From Gracilaria domingensis (lineage: Eukaryota; Rhodophyta; Florideophyceae; Gracilariales; Gracilariaceae): a stretch of 64,000 nucleotides of DNA. Location: positions 124,001 through 188,000 of the forward strand of contig VCMS01000071.1 in NCBI GenBank assembly GCA_022539475.1, read 5' to 3'. Position numbers and translations under genes: made by a program. The notes under the pieces are model-generated. The model did not search any database. It had not been told where the DNA came from and saw nothing but the letters and a program-made list of their open reading frames with translations. Positions 38,555 to 48,059 of the stretch are shown here, piece by piece; position 1 is the first letter of the stretch; each line of letters starts with the position of its first letter.

Positions 38555-39427
38555 CTAAGTATTAAAGGCATCGTAGCACTTGAAACAAATTCCAAGAGCA
38601 TTTCTAAACCTTTGACACTTGCATTTTCTGTACCCGTACAGTTCTGCCACCCTTCTGATGGTCTCATGCACGTCCTCCACGCCATCAACAAGATATGTTA
38701 CCGCTGCTGGATGGTCTTCTCCCTTCACATGAACTGCCAGGGTTGCCATTTCATATAGAGGGCCATCATTGGAAGCATTCCCGAAAGCAACGATTAAATG
38801 TGTGTCGAACTGGGGGTCGTTTTCAACCAAGGCTAGCGCCCCACTATTTTTCGTGAAACGAATGTCCCCTATGTCACAGTTTTCATCTTGAGGGTACGCA
38901 ACCAGGTTCGGAAAGGATGTCAACACTTTTGAAATACCGGAGTTAACTTCTGTTTTCCACTTCGACAGTCCATTGTACGTGAAGTTAGGGAGTCCACTGT
39001 CTTTTCTAGTGCTCACCACTGCTTGTTGAAGCTCTTCGTGAAGTCCGTGCGATTCATTTAAGGAGAGTGCAAGTCTCTCAAGTTCGGCTGCACATCTTTC
39101 GTAACCTTCCCTGTCAAGGTCCTGATCAATTTCGGTACCATTGGATAATCTCACCCGTGCGCCTTGGTTTCCAGAGATGCCAAAAGTGTAGCCACCCAGG
39201 TGCTCCATGAAACTCTCGGCATCCTCTATATCTCGCCCAGTAGCAATTCCGAAACCAACGCGTGCGTTGATGTACTTCATGCATTTGACTGTTTCGGGAG
39301 GAATGTTCTCCCCAGCTCTTTTCAGAGTACCGTCAACATCACTAATCACGGCGTAGCCATTTTCGAATATTTCGTTAGCCAGCTGCTGAGGAGTTACTTC
39401 TTGGGCTCTAACTTCCGAGTTATACAT
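38555..39427 (-). CDS. HAD-superfamily (type IIB-like) phosphatase (290 aa)
   Basis: Motif I DVDGTL (D30, D32), motif II ATGRD, and motif IV FGNASNDGPLYEM (with N-D acidic pair) fit HAD hydrolases of the trehalose/sucrose-phosphatase and Cof-like group with a C2B cap. Such enzymes dephosphorylate small sugar phosphates; the substrate is not readable from sequence. I chose the ATG at 39427 because the paralogue starts at the equivalent place; an upstream ATG at 39526 would add 33 residues. A Cys-rich tail (CKCQRFRNALGICFKC) is an unusual addition. It converges with its paralogue, 52 bp apart. Confidence 0.78.
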   Translation of the reverse strand: MYNSEVRAQEVTPQQLANEIFENGYAVISDVDGTLKRAGENIPPETVKCMKYINARVGFGIATGRDIEDAESFMEHLGGYTFGISGNQGARVRLSNGTEIDQDLDREGYERCAAELERLALSLNESHGLHEELQQAVVSTRKDSGLPNFTYNGLSKWKTEVNSGISKVLTSFPNLVAYPQDENCDIGDIRFTKNSGALALVENDPQFDTHLIVAFGNASNDGPLYEMATLAVHVKGEDHPAAVTYLVDGVEDVHETIRRVAELYGYRKCKCQRFRNALGICFKCYDAFNT

Positions 39428-40054
39428 GTTTTGAAAGCTTTCGAAAGGGTTCGTTTTGCAAATGGGTGTGGGTATACGAATGAGAAGGATGTGATTGATG
39501 TTCACAAGGTGTTTCGTAGTATACAAAGAGTCTAAGAACGACCATATACGGGTATTGTAGTACTGTTTTAAAACGTTACTAGGAGGAGAAGTTTTTGCAT
39601 CGATTTGAAGTAAAGAAAGGATGATTTAGTCATAAATTATATGTACGGGTTCAAGTGGGTAAAGAAAACTGTAAATATCTTTAACATGAGCTTAGAAATC
39701 AAGAAGAGTAAAACAACCTCCATTATGGGTTGAAACCCATAAAAGGTTTACCTTACTTTATACGGGTGCCCCAAGTAATGCAAACGCTTAGTTCTTCAGA
39801 AATATCACAATTTTTGTACTTGTTTCGTTACTAGTATCGTGCACTTTAATGATATGGAATGACCATTTTCTATCTAGCAAAATCTTAGCGAAGTATTAGT
39901 GATAAGGGATGTAGGATTTAAAGGGGCATATTTGAACCACAGAAGGAAGAACAATATAAGTAATGTAATAGGAACAGGTCATTTCGATAAAGTAACTTTT
40001 ATGTTTAACTATCTCTAAAAGGTTTACAACACCGAAAAGTCATGTGTTCTAACC
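39428..40054. other. Intergenic region
   Basis: About 630 bp of AT-rich sequence. It contains a perfect short palindrome TATGGGTTGAAACCCATA (about 39724-39741). No coding sequence is supported. Confidence 0.5.
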
Positions 40055-40957
40055 TCAAAGCTGGGGGAATGGGGAGGGGGATAACTTTTCCTTAACAACG
40101 TTGACGTAGTTTGTATGAAAAGGAGCGGGGTCACCGCCTACAATGTTTCTTTCTTGGCGCGAAAAGTCGTAGAAGTACGCGTTCCTAAACTGAAAGTCGG
40201 AGAAAGAAGTAGGGAAGCCAACGAGAGTTTTCCCATATGCAAGAAGTCGCCCAACGGTCTCTTCCAGGTTGAAAGTAGTACCTGTCTTAAGCGAAACTAT
40301 CTTCAACAGCTCTTTCATTATTGTGAGCACAATCGTACTGCACTCCGTAGCGACTACGTCCATAGGAATGAAACCTCTTGAGGCCCCGACGATGTTGAAC
40401 GCTGATAGCCACACGAGCTTCTCATAATAGCTTACGAGAAATGTGTCTTCGTCGACAACCCCGCAAGTGAGACCCATAGACCTAAACCTGTCTGCAACGT
40501 TGGAGGCCCACTTTCCTGTTCCGACAGTGAGACCATCCGGACTTTGAGAAGTGACACCATCCTGCGGAGCTGCGTTTCTTGAGGGGACACCAACGTATAG
40601 GACAACTTTTGAACATTTGTCCACACCGAGTTTCGAAACCAATGGTATGATGTCTCCATTATGGAAGAAAACGAGATTCTCTCTGAGCGAATAAGGGCAA
40701 GCCTGAATTACGGTCTCCAGGGTGTTCGTTCTTCCACAAACTAGTATCGGTACATCAGAAAGATGAGAGATAGCAGCCATGCTGCAGAATTCGTGTGCGG
40801 AAATGACCGTATCTTCTTCGTTCGCCAGCATGGTACCTATACGCCCCCTTCCAACAATAACGGCCCGAGTCCTTCGGGCGGGAGATGAGGCCTGAGGGAC
40901 GTCAGAGTATCTGGGACTCGGAGGCGGAGTCGGAGGCATGTCGGACTGGGAGTTCAT
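40055..40957 (-). CDS. Ketopantoate reductase-like NAD(P)-binding protein (300 aa)
   Basis: After a Pro/Ser-rich N-terminus (PPTPPPSPRYSD) a Rossmann start RAVIVGRGRIGTMLA gives the GxGxxG dinucleotide loop. The central part has VLYVGVPSRNA and GLTVGTG strands, and the C-terminal helical domain has YEKLVWLSAFNIVGASRG, which matches the K-x2-x-N-x3-N block of PanE/ApbA-type reductases (the Lys is catalytic in that family). The canonical asparagines are partly replaced (LSAFN), so the substrate may differ from ketopantoate. The start is set at ATG 40957, where the hydrophilic N-terminus begins; upstream codons are low-complexity. Confidence 0.6.
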   Translation of the reverse strand: MNSQSDMPPTPPPSPRYSDVPQASSPARRTRAVIVGRGRIGTMLANEEDTVISAHEFCSMAAISHLSDVPILVCGRTNTLETVIQACPYSLRENLVFFHNGDIIPLVSKLGVDKCSKVVLYVGVPSRNAAPQDGVTSQSPDGLTVGTGKWASNVADRFRSMGLTCGVVDEDTFLVSYYEKLVWLSAFNIVGASRGFIPMDVVATECSTIVLTIMKELLKIVSLKTGTTFNLEETVGRLLAYGKTLVGFPTSFSDFQFRNAYFYDFSRQERNIVGGDPAPFHTNYVNVVKEKLSPSPFPQL

Positions 40958-41354
40958 TGCAAGTGTTCGATTGTTTTTGTGTGACGATAAAAAGGGAAGA
41001 TGGGGCGGAGAACTGCTGGGGTAAAGAGTGATACGTAAGTACAAACGGTTGGGAAGCGCAGAACGGGAACATGGTTCACTTTGTGAAAGTGAGCGAAATG
41101 TATGATATGTGATTGTACTGAATGAATGATAGGGCTTGTATGAGACGACAAGCCACAAAGTGTGATGATGTTTTATGAAAGGTAGGTGGAACAGTAGAAA
41201 GTGTGCAATGAATGAAACTGATTTCGAACCTGAGTTGTAAAGTAGTTGTAAAGTACGAGTTACGGGGAGCTTGAATACAGGATGAAAGGAGCCATTTTGG
41301 CTTCATAAATGACGTGAACGGGTTTTATAGCTTCACTCGGATTGCCATAATTAA

Positions 41355-41675
41355 AAGGATGGAGTTGGGTTGCGCCCGAATACGTCTATAAAGGTCGTAG
41401 AAGCACTTATCAAGGAAGGAGTTGTAGACATGTTGTTGTTGATGACGGTGGAGCCAGGGTTTGGAGGACAGGCGTTTATGGAGGGTGTTCTTGATACGGT
41501 GCGACATGCAAGGGAGTTGTACCCAAGAATAGGGATACAGGTGGATGGGGGTATTGGACTGAGTACTGTGAAAGGAGTAGTGAAGGCCGGTGCAAACATT
41601 TCAGTTGCAGGATCTGCCATCTTTGGCTCGAGTAACCCAGCTCATGTCATAGCTGGTTTTCGAAAGGTTTGTTAG
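41355..41675 (+). pseudogene. rpe: Ribulose-phosphate 3-epimerase fragment (C-terminal half only)
   Basis: The frame reads GVGLRPNTSIKVVEALI, then VDMLLLMTVEPGFGGQAFM, then GIQVDGGIGLSTV and AGANISVAGSAIFGS, an unmistakable match to the second half of ribulose-5-phosphate 3-epimerase (Calvin cycle and pentose phosphate pathway). The catalytic Asp of VDGGI and the phosphate-binding GG and GS loops are present. The N-terminal half with the other catalytic Asp and the metal-binding His residues is missing: an in-frame stop lies just upstream (41352-41354) and no epimerase sequence is found back to the divergent gene at 40957. An unseen distant exon is possible; a transferred gene fragment is more likely. 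Confidence 0.8.
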
Positions 41676-41743
41676 AGATAGTAGCATAAAATTATTGTTT
41701 ATTACATTGTTACCTTTACGTGTTATCACGACTATATTCTCCG

Positions 41744-42080
41744 TGTCCATTGGAGATGTATTTCTCTTGTATCACAACCGGGAAAGGATGTGAGAGAACA
41801 TCAATATATCCCCAGTGGACGCTGAGAGGGAGGATGAACTACTCTACGTGCTACCATTGTTACCCATCCGGTGTCGAGTGGTGACATATTCTTTTTTTGT
41901 CACAACCCACAAAAGATGTGACGGAAGAAGAACATGCCCCCAGTCGAGACAGAGGGTGAGCAACTCTAAGTACAATCACTAGTCTCTAGCTTGCCTCCAC
42001 TGGCAATATCTTCCTGTTTTGCTATAACCATCGAGTGGGGTTATGGTGGAAGAGAAAAATATCGCCGGTCGAGGCGAGGT
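41744..42080. repeat. Three tandem hairpin repeats (period about 125 bp), structure conserved
   Basis: Hairpins of about 77-85 nt at 41744-41820, 41871-41950 and about 41992-42076 share the same design: a basal stem (GTCCATTGG/CCAGTGGAC in unit 1), a middle T-rich/A-rich stem, and an apical stem with TCACAACC or CTATAACC. The linkers also align (GAGGG...GAACTACTCT against GAGGGTGAGCAACTCT). Sequence differs at many paired positions while pairing is retained. No protein coding is visible. Confidence 0.7.
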
Positions 42081-42308
42081 GGGTGGGGACTATGTGAAGA
42101 GGGGACAGAGAGATGGCGCTTAAATAGTGGAAGGTGCGGAGGTGTACAGTGGATGTTTTGGCGGGAAATGGGATGAGGGAAACAGGGACAATCATGGTGC
42201 TGGATATAGCCCGTGTGGTTGGACAGTGGGGGTGGACAGCACAGTTTAGCTCGATTGCACTGTATCGCAGCGGAAACTTCGATCCAACTACTACTTCTTC
42301 TTCTGAAG

Positions 42309-43238
42309 ATGTCGAACGGATACGTGAAGAATGAGGAGCTGTGGGTGCTGTTGGAGGGGAAGGAGGTACCGCCGACGCCGTCACCAAAGCGGGAAGAGGA
42401 CGTGATTACGGCGGCTGGTCGGATGTCGCAGAAGAAGGAAGTGGCTGATGGAGGAAAGAAGTGTGAGGCGAGGAGAGGGGATGGTGATGAGGTGGAGAAG
42501 GGGGTAGAATTGGAGGTGGAGGGGGTCGCAATGGAGAGAAGGGGTGCGGTGCATCTGAGTCAGTTAGAGGTTGGAGACCAGATAGAGAGTGGAGACGGAG
42601 AGGGTGACAGGGAGATGCGGTTTGTGGGGGAGATGAAGGCGAGGGTGGGGATGTTGGGGTTGGTGATGAAGGAGCAACTGGACGATGGAATTGTGGAGAT
42701 TGTAACGGAAATGGGCGGTGTGGTGCTGAGTGGGGGTGGTAGTGGTGTTTCGGTTGAGGCGATTTCGAGCCTGCGGAATTCGTTGTCGGTATTGGGAGTG
42801 GAGATGAGAAATCATGTGTATGGGATAGTGGAGTGTGCGGGAAGGGAGGTTGGAGAGTTGCGGGAGGAGAATAGGGTTCTGAACGAGAGGTTGGACGTGC
42901 TGGAGAAGGAGGTGAAGGAGCTGTGCAAGAGGCAAAGATTGGTGGAAGAGGAGAGGGTGAAAGGAGGTGTGGAGGGAAAGACGGAGAAGGGAAGTGTGGG
43001 AAGGGTGGCGGTGCAGAAGGGGTCTCCTGTGACACCGAAGACAAAGGGTGGTGGGGTTGGGGATGGGAAGAGCCGTCTGAAGAAGAGGCGTAAGGAGATG
43101 AAGAAGGTGGAGGAGGAGGTGGCGCGGGAGGGAGTGGGAGCTCCGGTGGTGACTGGGTTTAGGAGTGCGGCGGAGGTAGCGCGGACTGCGAAGGGGATTC
43201 TGAGGGGACAGGAGGAGAGAAGGATGGGAGGGATTTGA
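42309..43238 (+). CDS. Coiled-coil protein of unknown function (309 aa)
   Basis: ATG at 42309 opens MSNGYVKNEELWVLLEGKEVPPTPSPK. The middle is acidic and Gly-rich; residues about 185-250 form a heptad-like coiled coil (VGELREENRVLNERLDVLEKEVKELCKR). The C-terminal part is Lys/Arg-rich with KSRLKKRRKEMKK, an NLS-like cluster. Strand-specific purine bias is strong and the frame is clean over 309 codons. Function is not recognisable; it could be a host nuclear protein or a transposon accessory protein. Confidence 0.55.
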   Translation: MSNGYVKNEELWVLLEGKEVPPTPSPKREEDVITAAGRMSQKKEVADGGKKCEARRGDGDEVEKGVELEVEGVAMERRGAVHLSQLEVGDQIESGDGEGDREMRFVGEMKARVGMLGLVMKEQLDDGIVEIVTEMGGVVLSGGGSGVSVEAISSLRNSLSVLGVEMRNHVYGIVECAGREVGELREENRVLNERLDVLEKEVKELCKRQRLVEEERVKGGVEGKTEKGSVGRVAVQKGSPVTPKTKGGGVGDGKSRLKKRRKEMKKVEEEVAREGVGAPVVTGFRSAAEVARTAKGILRGQEERRMGGI

Positions 43239-43652
43239 AGCCGTTTTGGGGCGAGGCGGGTATACGAGAAGGGGGAGGGTTGTCCACCTGAATTCTACAA
43301 AATGACGTTTGCGGAGACGCGGAGAGAGGATGGGAACGCGTGATGGACGAGAAATGGGTAAATAGCGGGGGTGGTGTGGACTGGGAAGAAGTGATGGGAT
43401 GATTGAGGTGGGATGAGTTGCGATTGGCATTGCAACATGGGAGAAAATGGAAACGCAAACTAGCACGAGTGCAGTTTTGAGAGAGGGTCGCGGAAAAGAG
43501 TGAATGGGGTGGTGCGGCGAAGTAGAACCTCTACAAAAACTAGGGGACCCAAGCACTAAACTGCGCGAAATGGAATTTAATATTCCAAAATTTCTTAATT
43601 TTTTGAGTGCCAGCCTCTGCTACCCCCTCGCGCGCCCCAAATAGCCCCAAAA
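43239..43652. other. Spacer holding the probable left edge of transposon D
   Basis: Non-coding. CTCTACAAAAACTAGGGG at about 43531-43548 resembles CACTA-type termini (CACTACAA...), and an AT-rich palindromic GGAATTTAATATTCC follows at about 43571. No matching inverted end was found on the other side, so the boundary is tentative. Confidence 0.35.
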
Positions 43653-45992
43653 CTAGCTTAGTTTCCAAAGCGAACAGACTATATTCCACTTTGCAGAACA
43701 CAGACGTCGGATACGACTGCCTACTTCTCCGAGAAGGCGCTCCACGAGAAATTGAGATGAAACAGGCAAGGGACCGCATTCCTCTAAAAGTTCGGGAAGA
43801 TGCAAAATGGCATGGGTTGAAGGCGTGAAGCAGTAGTACTCAGATGGTTTGCTTGCAAACAAGTCGATGAATCTGGCAAACAATTCTTCAACCACGCACA
43901 AGAGGTCTTTTCTCTGTTGATTACTGCAGTTGTAACTGAAGCATATATTCACCATTCTACCCGTGAGTCTCCAAATTCGTAGAATTTTCTTCTTCACCTT
44001 ATAGTGATGCATGAAAGGTAACAGATATAACTGTGCCTGTCTTTTGAAGTCTTCTGCTTTGTACTTCGTGACATGCTCCAACGACATAGGTGATCTCCCC
44101 CAACTGCTTGGTATTCCTCTTGCAGCTTCTTCCATTGACTTATTGATGGATTTCAGGGTCTCAGCCTCAATGCAATACTTCGGCAAACACGGTAACTTTT
44201 CGTGCTGGGAGTGAGACCCGATTGCGAGTTTAAGTACATGTTTTGACCAACCGAGCAACACCAAATGCATGACATCGTAAGGGAACGAGAAAACGTAGTC
44301 AAGAGTTAGTCTTCTCAAAAGAGATGAACGTTTAATACCGGTCTTCCGCTTCAAATCATCTCTTTCTTGTTTGCTGCAACTGTTCTTTGCCAGACGTTTC
44401 CATACTGAGAGGACCTCGGCACTATCTCGAATCGTAGGACACTCAGTCCTGATTATATCCCCTCGACGGCATAATCTCTCTCTCGAAATAACGTCTTTGA
44501 GAAGTCTAGATGAAACGTCAGGAACGACGCACGCGCTTCGGCATTCCCTCACAAAGGTCTTCTTTTTCTTGCAAAAACGGCAGAACATCAAACCTGTATG
44601 ACCAACATATCCTAGTACCTTGGAGGCCGCAGGCCAGTCTGCAGTGAAGTACACAACATATGCCTTCATCAAACGTATCTGCTTGTCATAACACACAATT
44701 GGAATACCCTGTTCTAGCTCACGAAGATCTTCAACAATTTCATGCAGAAAGGTGTCAAAGTATAAGGTATCATGCGATCCCGATATAACTGCGAGTATCA
44801 ACGAGTTAGAGGCTTTGGCTCTCTCGTTCGGATTGAGTTTGAGCACGGTGCATGTCACAGGCCACGATGAGACAGGCTCACCGCGCTTGTTTCGAAAGCA
44901 TTCAAAACCATCAGTTGATATCGTGAGGAAGAAAATCAACGTTTTCTCGGTGGTATCAACATGTTTTGCACGTTCTTGAAGAAGCCTTGAGAACATCCTT
45001 CCATTATAGTAGTCGTCCGTCGATTCAAACCTGTCTGGAACTTCATCTACATCTCTTTGAGAGAAAACCGCATTCATTGCTCGCTTATAACCCTCTTGAG
45101 CTTCTCTAAAAGTATCAGGACATCTTAGAAATGCTTTGAACGCTACTGATGGTTTCAGAAACCAAAAAGTTGCGCTTCCTTGGCCCATCATAGGGGCCTT
45201 ACAGGTTGGACACTTTCTGCTTCCTTTCAACGCGCCGGAACACGCTGCATGGCCTTGTCGGCACATACGGACCGAACTCTTAAAGAGAATGTTTCTCTTT
45301 ATGGCGATAGAAATAAGAGAACGATAAGAGAAAATGGAGTTGAGAGGTTCAACGGACAGAAGTCGCTCGATAACGTTTTGAGAAATGTCGGATACTTCTG
45401 CCATATATAGGAAACGGCTTAACCGCTTAAACTCATTAATTCTAGGGTCTTCATCGATTTCAATGTTCCCGGAAGGTACTGAGGAGCTCAGGCACGAATG
45501 ATTGGAAGAAGAGGAAGGCTCCGAACTAGAACATTCATGCACAGGTGTACTAGAACCGAAGCTATGTTGATCGTTGCCCTCTCTAATAATTGCCTCATCT
45601 GCATAATTCATGTTCTCACTTTCTTCAATCTCTGCTACAACGTTATTACCCTCTATTGGAACGACTTCTAGTTCTTCTGTGGACTCTGCATTATTTTGGT
45701 TCGATGCAAACGTTGGATGCTGTCGTGCTACTTCTCCGTATTGGACTGAATCTGAAGCAGGCAAGTGTGTTTCAGAGCAATTTATGGCCGGCAAAGAACC
45801 TGATGGGTTTCGTGTTACATGAGGTGTGGTCTGCCATCGGAATCTTCTTCTTTGGTTTGAGAGATTTGGAATCTGGGGTATGTCTTCTACATTGCTTTGC
45901 TCATCACTTTCCCCATTATCTGCTCTTTCCATGGGCTGGGTAATCTCCCATCTTCTCTTTCTTACCCGTCGATAATTTTCTTCTCCTTCCAT
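43653..45992 (-). CDS. CACTA/EnSpm (Tnp2-like) transposase of element D (779 aa)
   Basis: After a disordered acidic N-terminus (residues 1-185) come a zinc motif C-x4-H-x2-C...CPTCKAP, then the catalytic blocks ISTDGFECF...SSWPVTCTVLKLNP, FTADWPAASKVLGYVGHTGLMFCRFCKKK and FPYDVMHLVLLGWSKHVLKL. The three Asp residues (TDG, ADWP, YDVMHL) match the Tnp2 transposase family in order and spacing. The end LPVSSQFLVERLLG corresponds to the (E/D)R-x2-G block; the remainder of the usual C-terminus is missing, so the protein may be slightly truncated. The frame is otherwise open. It is transcribed divergently from the accessory gene at 46582. Confidence 0.82.
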   Translation of the reverse strand: MEGEENYRRVRKRRWEITQPMERADNGESDEQSNVEDIPQIPNLSNQRRRFRWQTTPHVTRNPSGSLPAINCSETHLPASDSVQYGEVARQHPTFASNQNNAESTEELEVVPIEGNNVVAEIEESENMNYADEAIIREGNDQHSFGSSTPVHECSSSEPSSSSNHSCLSSSVPSGNIEIDEDPRINEFKRLSRFLYMAEVSDISQNVIERLLSVEPLNSIFSYRSLISIAIKRNILFKSSVRMCRQGHAACSGALKGSRKCPTCKAPMMGQGSATFWFLKPSVAFKAFLRCPDTFREAQEGYKRAMNAVFSQRDVDEVPDRFESTDDYYNGRMFSRLLQERAKHVDTTEKTLIFFLTISTDGFECFRNKRGEPVSSWPVTCTVLKLNPNERAKASNSLILAVISGSHDTLYFDTFLHEIVEDLRELEQGIPIVCYDKQIRLMKAYVVYFTADWPAASKVLGYVGHTGLMFCRFCKKKKTFVRECRSACVVPDVSSRLLKDVISRERLCRRGDIIRTECPTIRDSAEVLSVWKRLAKNSCSKQERDDLKRKTGIKRSSLLRRLTLDYVFSFPYDVMHLVLLGWSKHVLKLAIGSHSQHEKLPCLPKYCIEAETLKSINKSMEEAARGIPSSWGRSPMSLEHVTKYKAEDFKRQAQLYLLPFMHHYKVKKKILRIWRLTGRMVNICFSYNCSNQQRKDLLCVVEELFARFIDLFASKPSEYYCFTPSTHAILHLPELLEECGPLPVSSQFLVERLLGEVGSRIRRLCSAKWNIVCSLWKLS

Positions 45993-46581
45993 TCAAAACG
46001 ACAAATGTCCCTCGCTTTTAATGTGTTTGGCCGGAGTAGAAGCTCTTGCCCTTCCTTTGAGATGCAAATACTGCGGCGATGCCTCCTCATGTAATCCGAG
46101 TGTGAGAAACTTTTCGCAGATATTGGAAATTGGTCATTATTTTCTGTAGATCCATTCCGGAATATTTTGAAACAGATCAACGGCAACTACTCCCGCTTCA
46201 TCACGTGATAGTTTTCGCTTCACCTCACCTCGGTGAGACAGAAACGGCGCCAGAAGAGTGATCCACGGCTTCCCGCCCATCGCCTCCCCTGCAGTTCGAT
46301 ACATAAGCGCTTCGTTCCGCTTCCTCCGACGACAATGGCTATACCTGGTACCATTCCTTCCGCTCTCATCCATTTCCTCTTTTGGTTCAGCCATTCTAGC
46401 GACGCCCTCCTACTGAACCCGGTCAAGCGGTGCAGAGACTCACATCTTTGCAGTCTATACCTTCCTCATACATCCAGTACGTTGTCCTGTCTGCTTTGCT
46501 GCGAGCACATCGCCTAACCTTTCCAAACTAACTTTGTTATGGATACTGAAATCATCCCTATCCTGTTATCCGAAATATGAC
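45993..46581. promoter_or_regulatory. Divergent promoter region of transposon D
   Basis: About 590 bp separate the start of the leftward transposase from the rightward accessory gene. No coding signal of its own is convincing; both genes must be controlled from here. No clear TATA motif can be singled out. Confidence 0.4.
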
Positions 46582-47304
46582 ATGACTTCCCGCCAAATCT
46601 CCAGCGTCTCTGTCGACCGTTCCGTAACTGCTGCTCAAGCAGCGACCATGCCCCATAGTTCTTCTCCTCCCAATCAAGTTCCTCCTCAATGCATCCCCAT
46701 TTCAACAGCTATGAATCGTCGGAAAATGAAAGAGGCTGACAGGAACGGCAGACCCACAGGAGCCGTAATCTCTGCAAGGCTAGTTTTTAATCGTCTGTTC
46801 CGTGAGCGATTTCCAGACTGGATAGACTACGCGAGGACAGGGGATAACGAAGACTCGGACAACAATGTGGACCATGATCAGTTCCCAATCTACCTCGAGA
46901 TGGCAAATGCCGTCAAAGATATGACACGTCAGTTTCTTTACCATAAGATGGGTCTGACTCGTGGCGCCCGTAATTTCCGTTCTGTGAAAATTGAGTACGC
47001 CTCTCAGCTTTTGCAGCTAAATCAAAAGGTTGTGAAGGCCTTTCCAGTTCTTGGAGCTGCCCAAAACTATTGGATAGTTACCGATTTTGTGAAGGAGGCA
47101 ATGCAGAGAGACAAGAAGGCAGTGAAGGAAGCGACGAAGAGGACTAACGCTCCCGTTAAGGTTGCTATCGAGCGGGGATCGGCAGGAGGCAGAGACGGCC
47201 AGAATGGTGTCCCGGGCCGGTGTCTGGTGGCAACTTTCGGGAAATGCCTGATTCCGTGGCCGGTGATGAAGCAGCTCCTACTAATGGTGATGCTCGAGCT
47301 ATGA
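46582..47304 (+). CDS. Accessory protein of transposon D, N-terminal part (unknown, TnpA-like position)
   Basis: From ATG 46582 (MTSRQISSVS...) the protein has a helical middle (ISARLVFNRLFRERFPDWIDYAR, FPIYLEMANAVKDMTRQFLYHKMGL, IEYASQLLQLNQKVVKAF). After about codon 210 the frame becomes hydrophobic and unlikely (LIPWPVMKQLLLMVML), while the frame opening at about 47200 gives a hydrophilic continuation. The gene occupies the place of the second (TnpA-like, DNA-binding) gene of CACTA elements, but I recognise no domain. Confidence 0.45.
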   Translation: MTSRQISSVSVDRSVTAAQAATMPHSSSPPNQVPPQCIPISTAMNRRKMKEADRNGRPTGAVISARLVFNRLFRERFPDWIDYARTGDNEDSDNNVDHDQFPIYLEMANAVKDMTRQFLYHKMGLTRGARNFRSVKIEYASQLLQLNQKVVKAFPVLGAAQNYWIVTDFVKEAMQRDKKAVKEATKRTNAPVKVAIERGSAGGRDGQNGVPGRCLVATFGKCLIPWPVMKQLLLMVMLEL

Positions 47305-47759
47305 GCGGTCATGTCCAAGCGTCAGCTGAAGAACATGGTGAAGAGGTTGTTCACTCAAACTGTGATGCGCATTCGAGTCATTCAGAGATGGCTTATGGAT
47401 CTCAAGATGATGTATTCCAAAGCGATGACCTTAATGAAAATGCGTCTCAGTCTTGCCAAGACTGTGAAGAAATTACCCCTGCGGTTGTGCGAACTGCAGG
47501 TTCTCGACGTGGCGGGAATCGTACTCAGGGAAATGGTCCCCACTTGAGCCGCAAACGGAATGAAGTTGAGCCCATCAATCGCGACCAGGATGAATCCAAC
47601 CGTCAGAAGCGTCGGCGCAAGAAGTCAAAGAACGCTCGATCCCGTTCGAATGTCACATCCAGCAACCAGAACAATCAACAAAGACCATCTCATATGCCTC
47701 GCCATGCTTCATCCGGACGTTCCCGTGCGGTTGGCTCCCGCACGCATCATCGTCAGTAG
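47200..47759 (+). CDS. Accessory protein of transposon D, C-terminal part in another frame
   Basis: A Ser/Asp/Glu-rich stretch (residues about 1-90) precedes a strongly basic tail with RQKRRRKKSKNARSR and Arg/His-rich end, typical of a nuclear DNA-binding protein. It overlaps the preceding frame by about 100 bases with no start codon context of its own, so it is probably the same gene after a single-base indel near 47200; a spliced or frameshifted product is an alternative. Confidence 0.45.
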
Positions 47760-48059
47760 ACCATTAACGCAACGTAAGTAGTTCGCGCACAAGATATTCA
47801 CGATGATGACCCCAACAAATCTGGAGGTAACTATCTCACTCATTTCTTTCTCATACTTGCGTTATGACTAACTTTTATATTATCAGTAATGTCGACAAAG
47901 GTAGCCGTAGTTGCCCTGGCCGACACGATGGCTTCATTCTAAGTTCTCTTGCGCAGCTTTCCTGCCATCTATAAGTATTGATTTTGGACCAACACAAGGT
48001 CCTTGGGTAAACGGGTGTTCTAGGTCTGGTGTCGGATCTCAAGATGCATTGCATCTTCC

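Noticed and set aside
43530-43550. CAAAAACTAG as the right end of transposon C
   Set aside because: Only ten bases match the C left end, with different flanks. It is better explained as the edge of transposon D.
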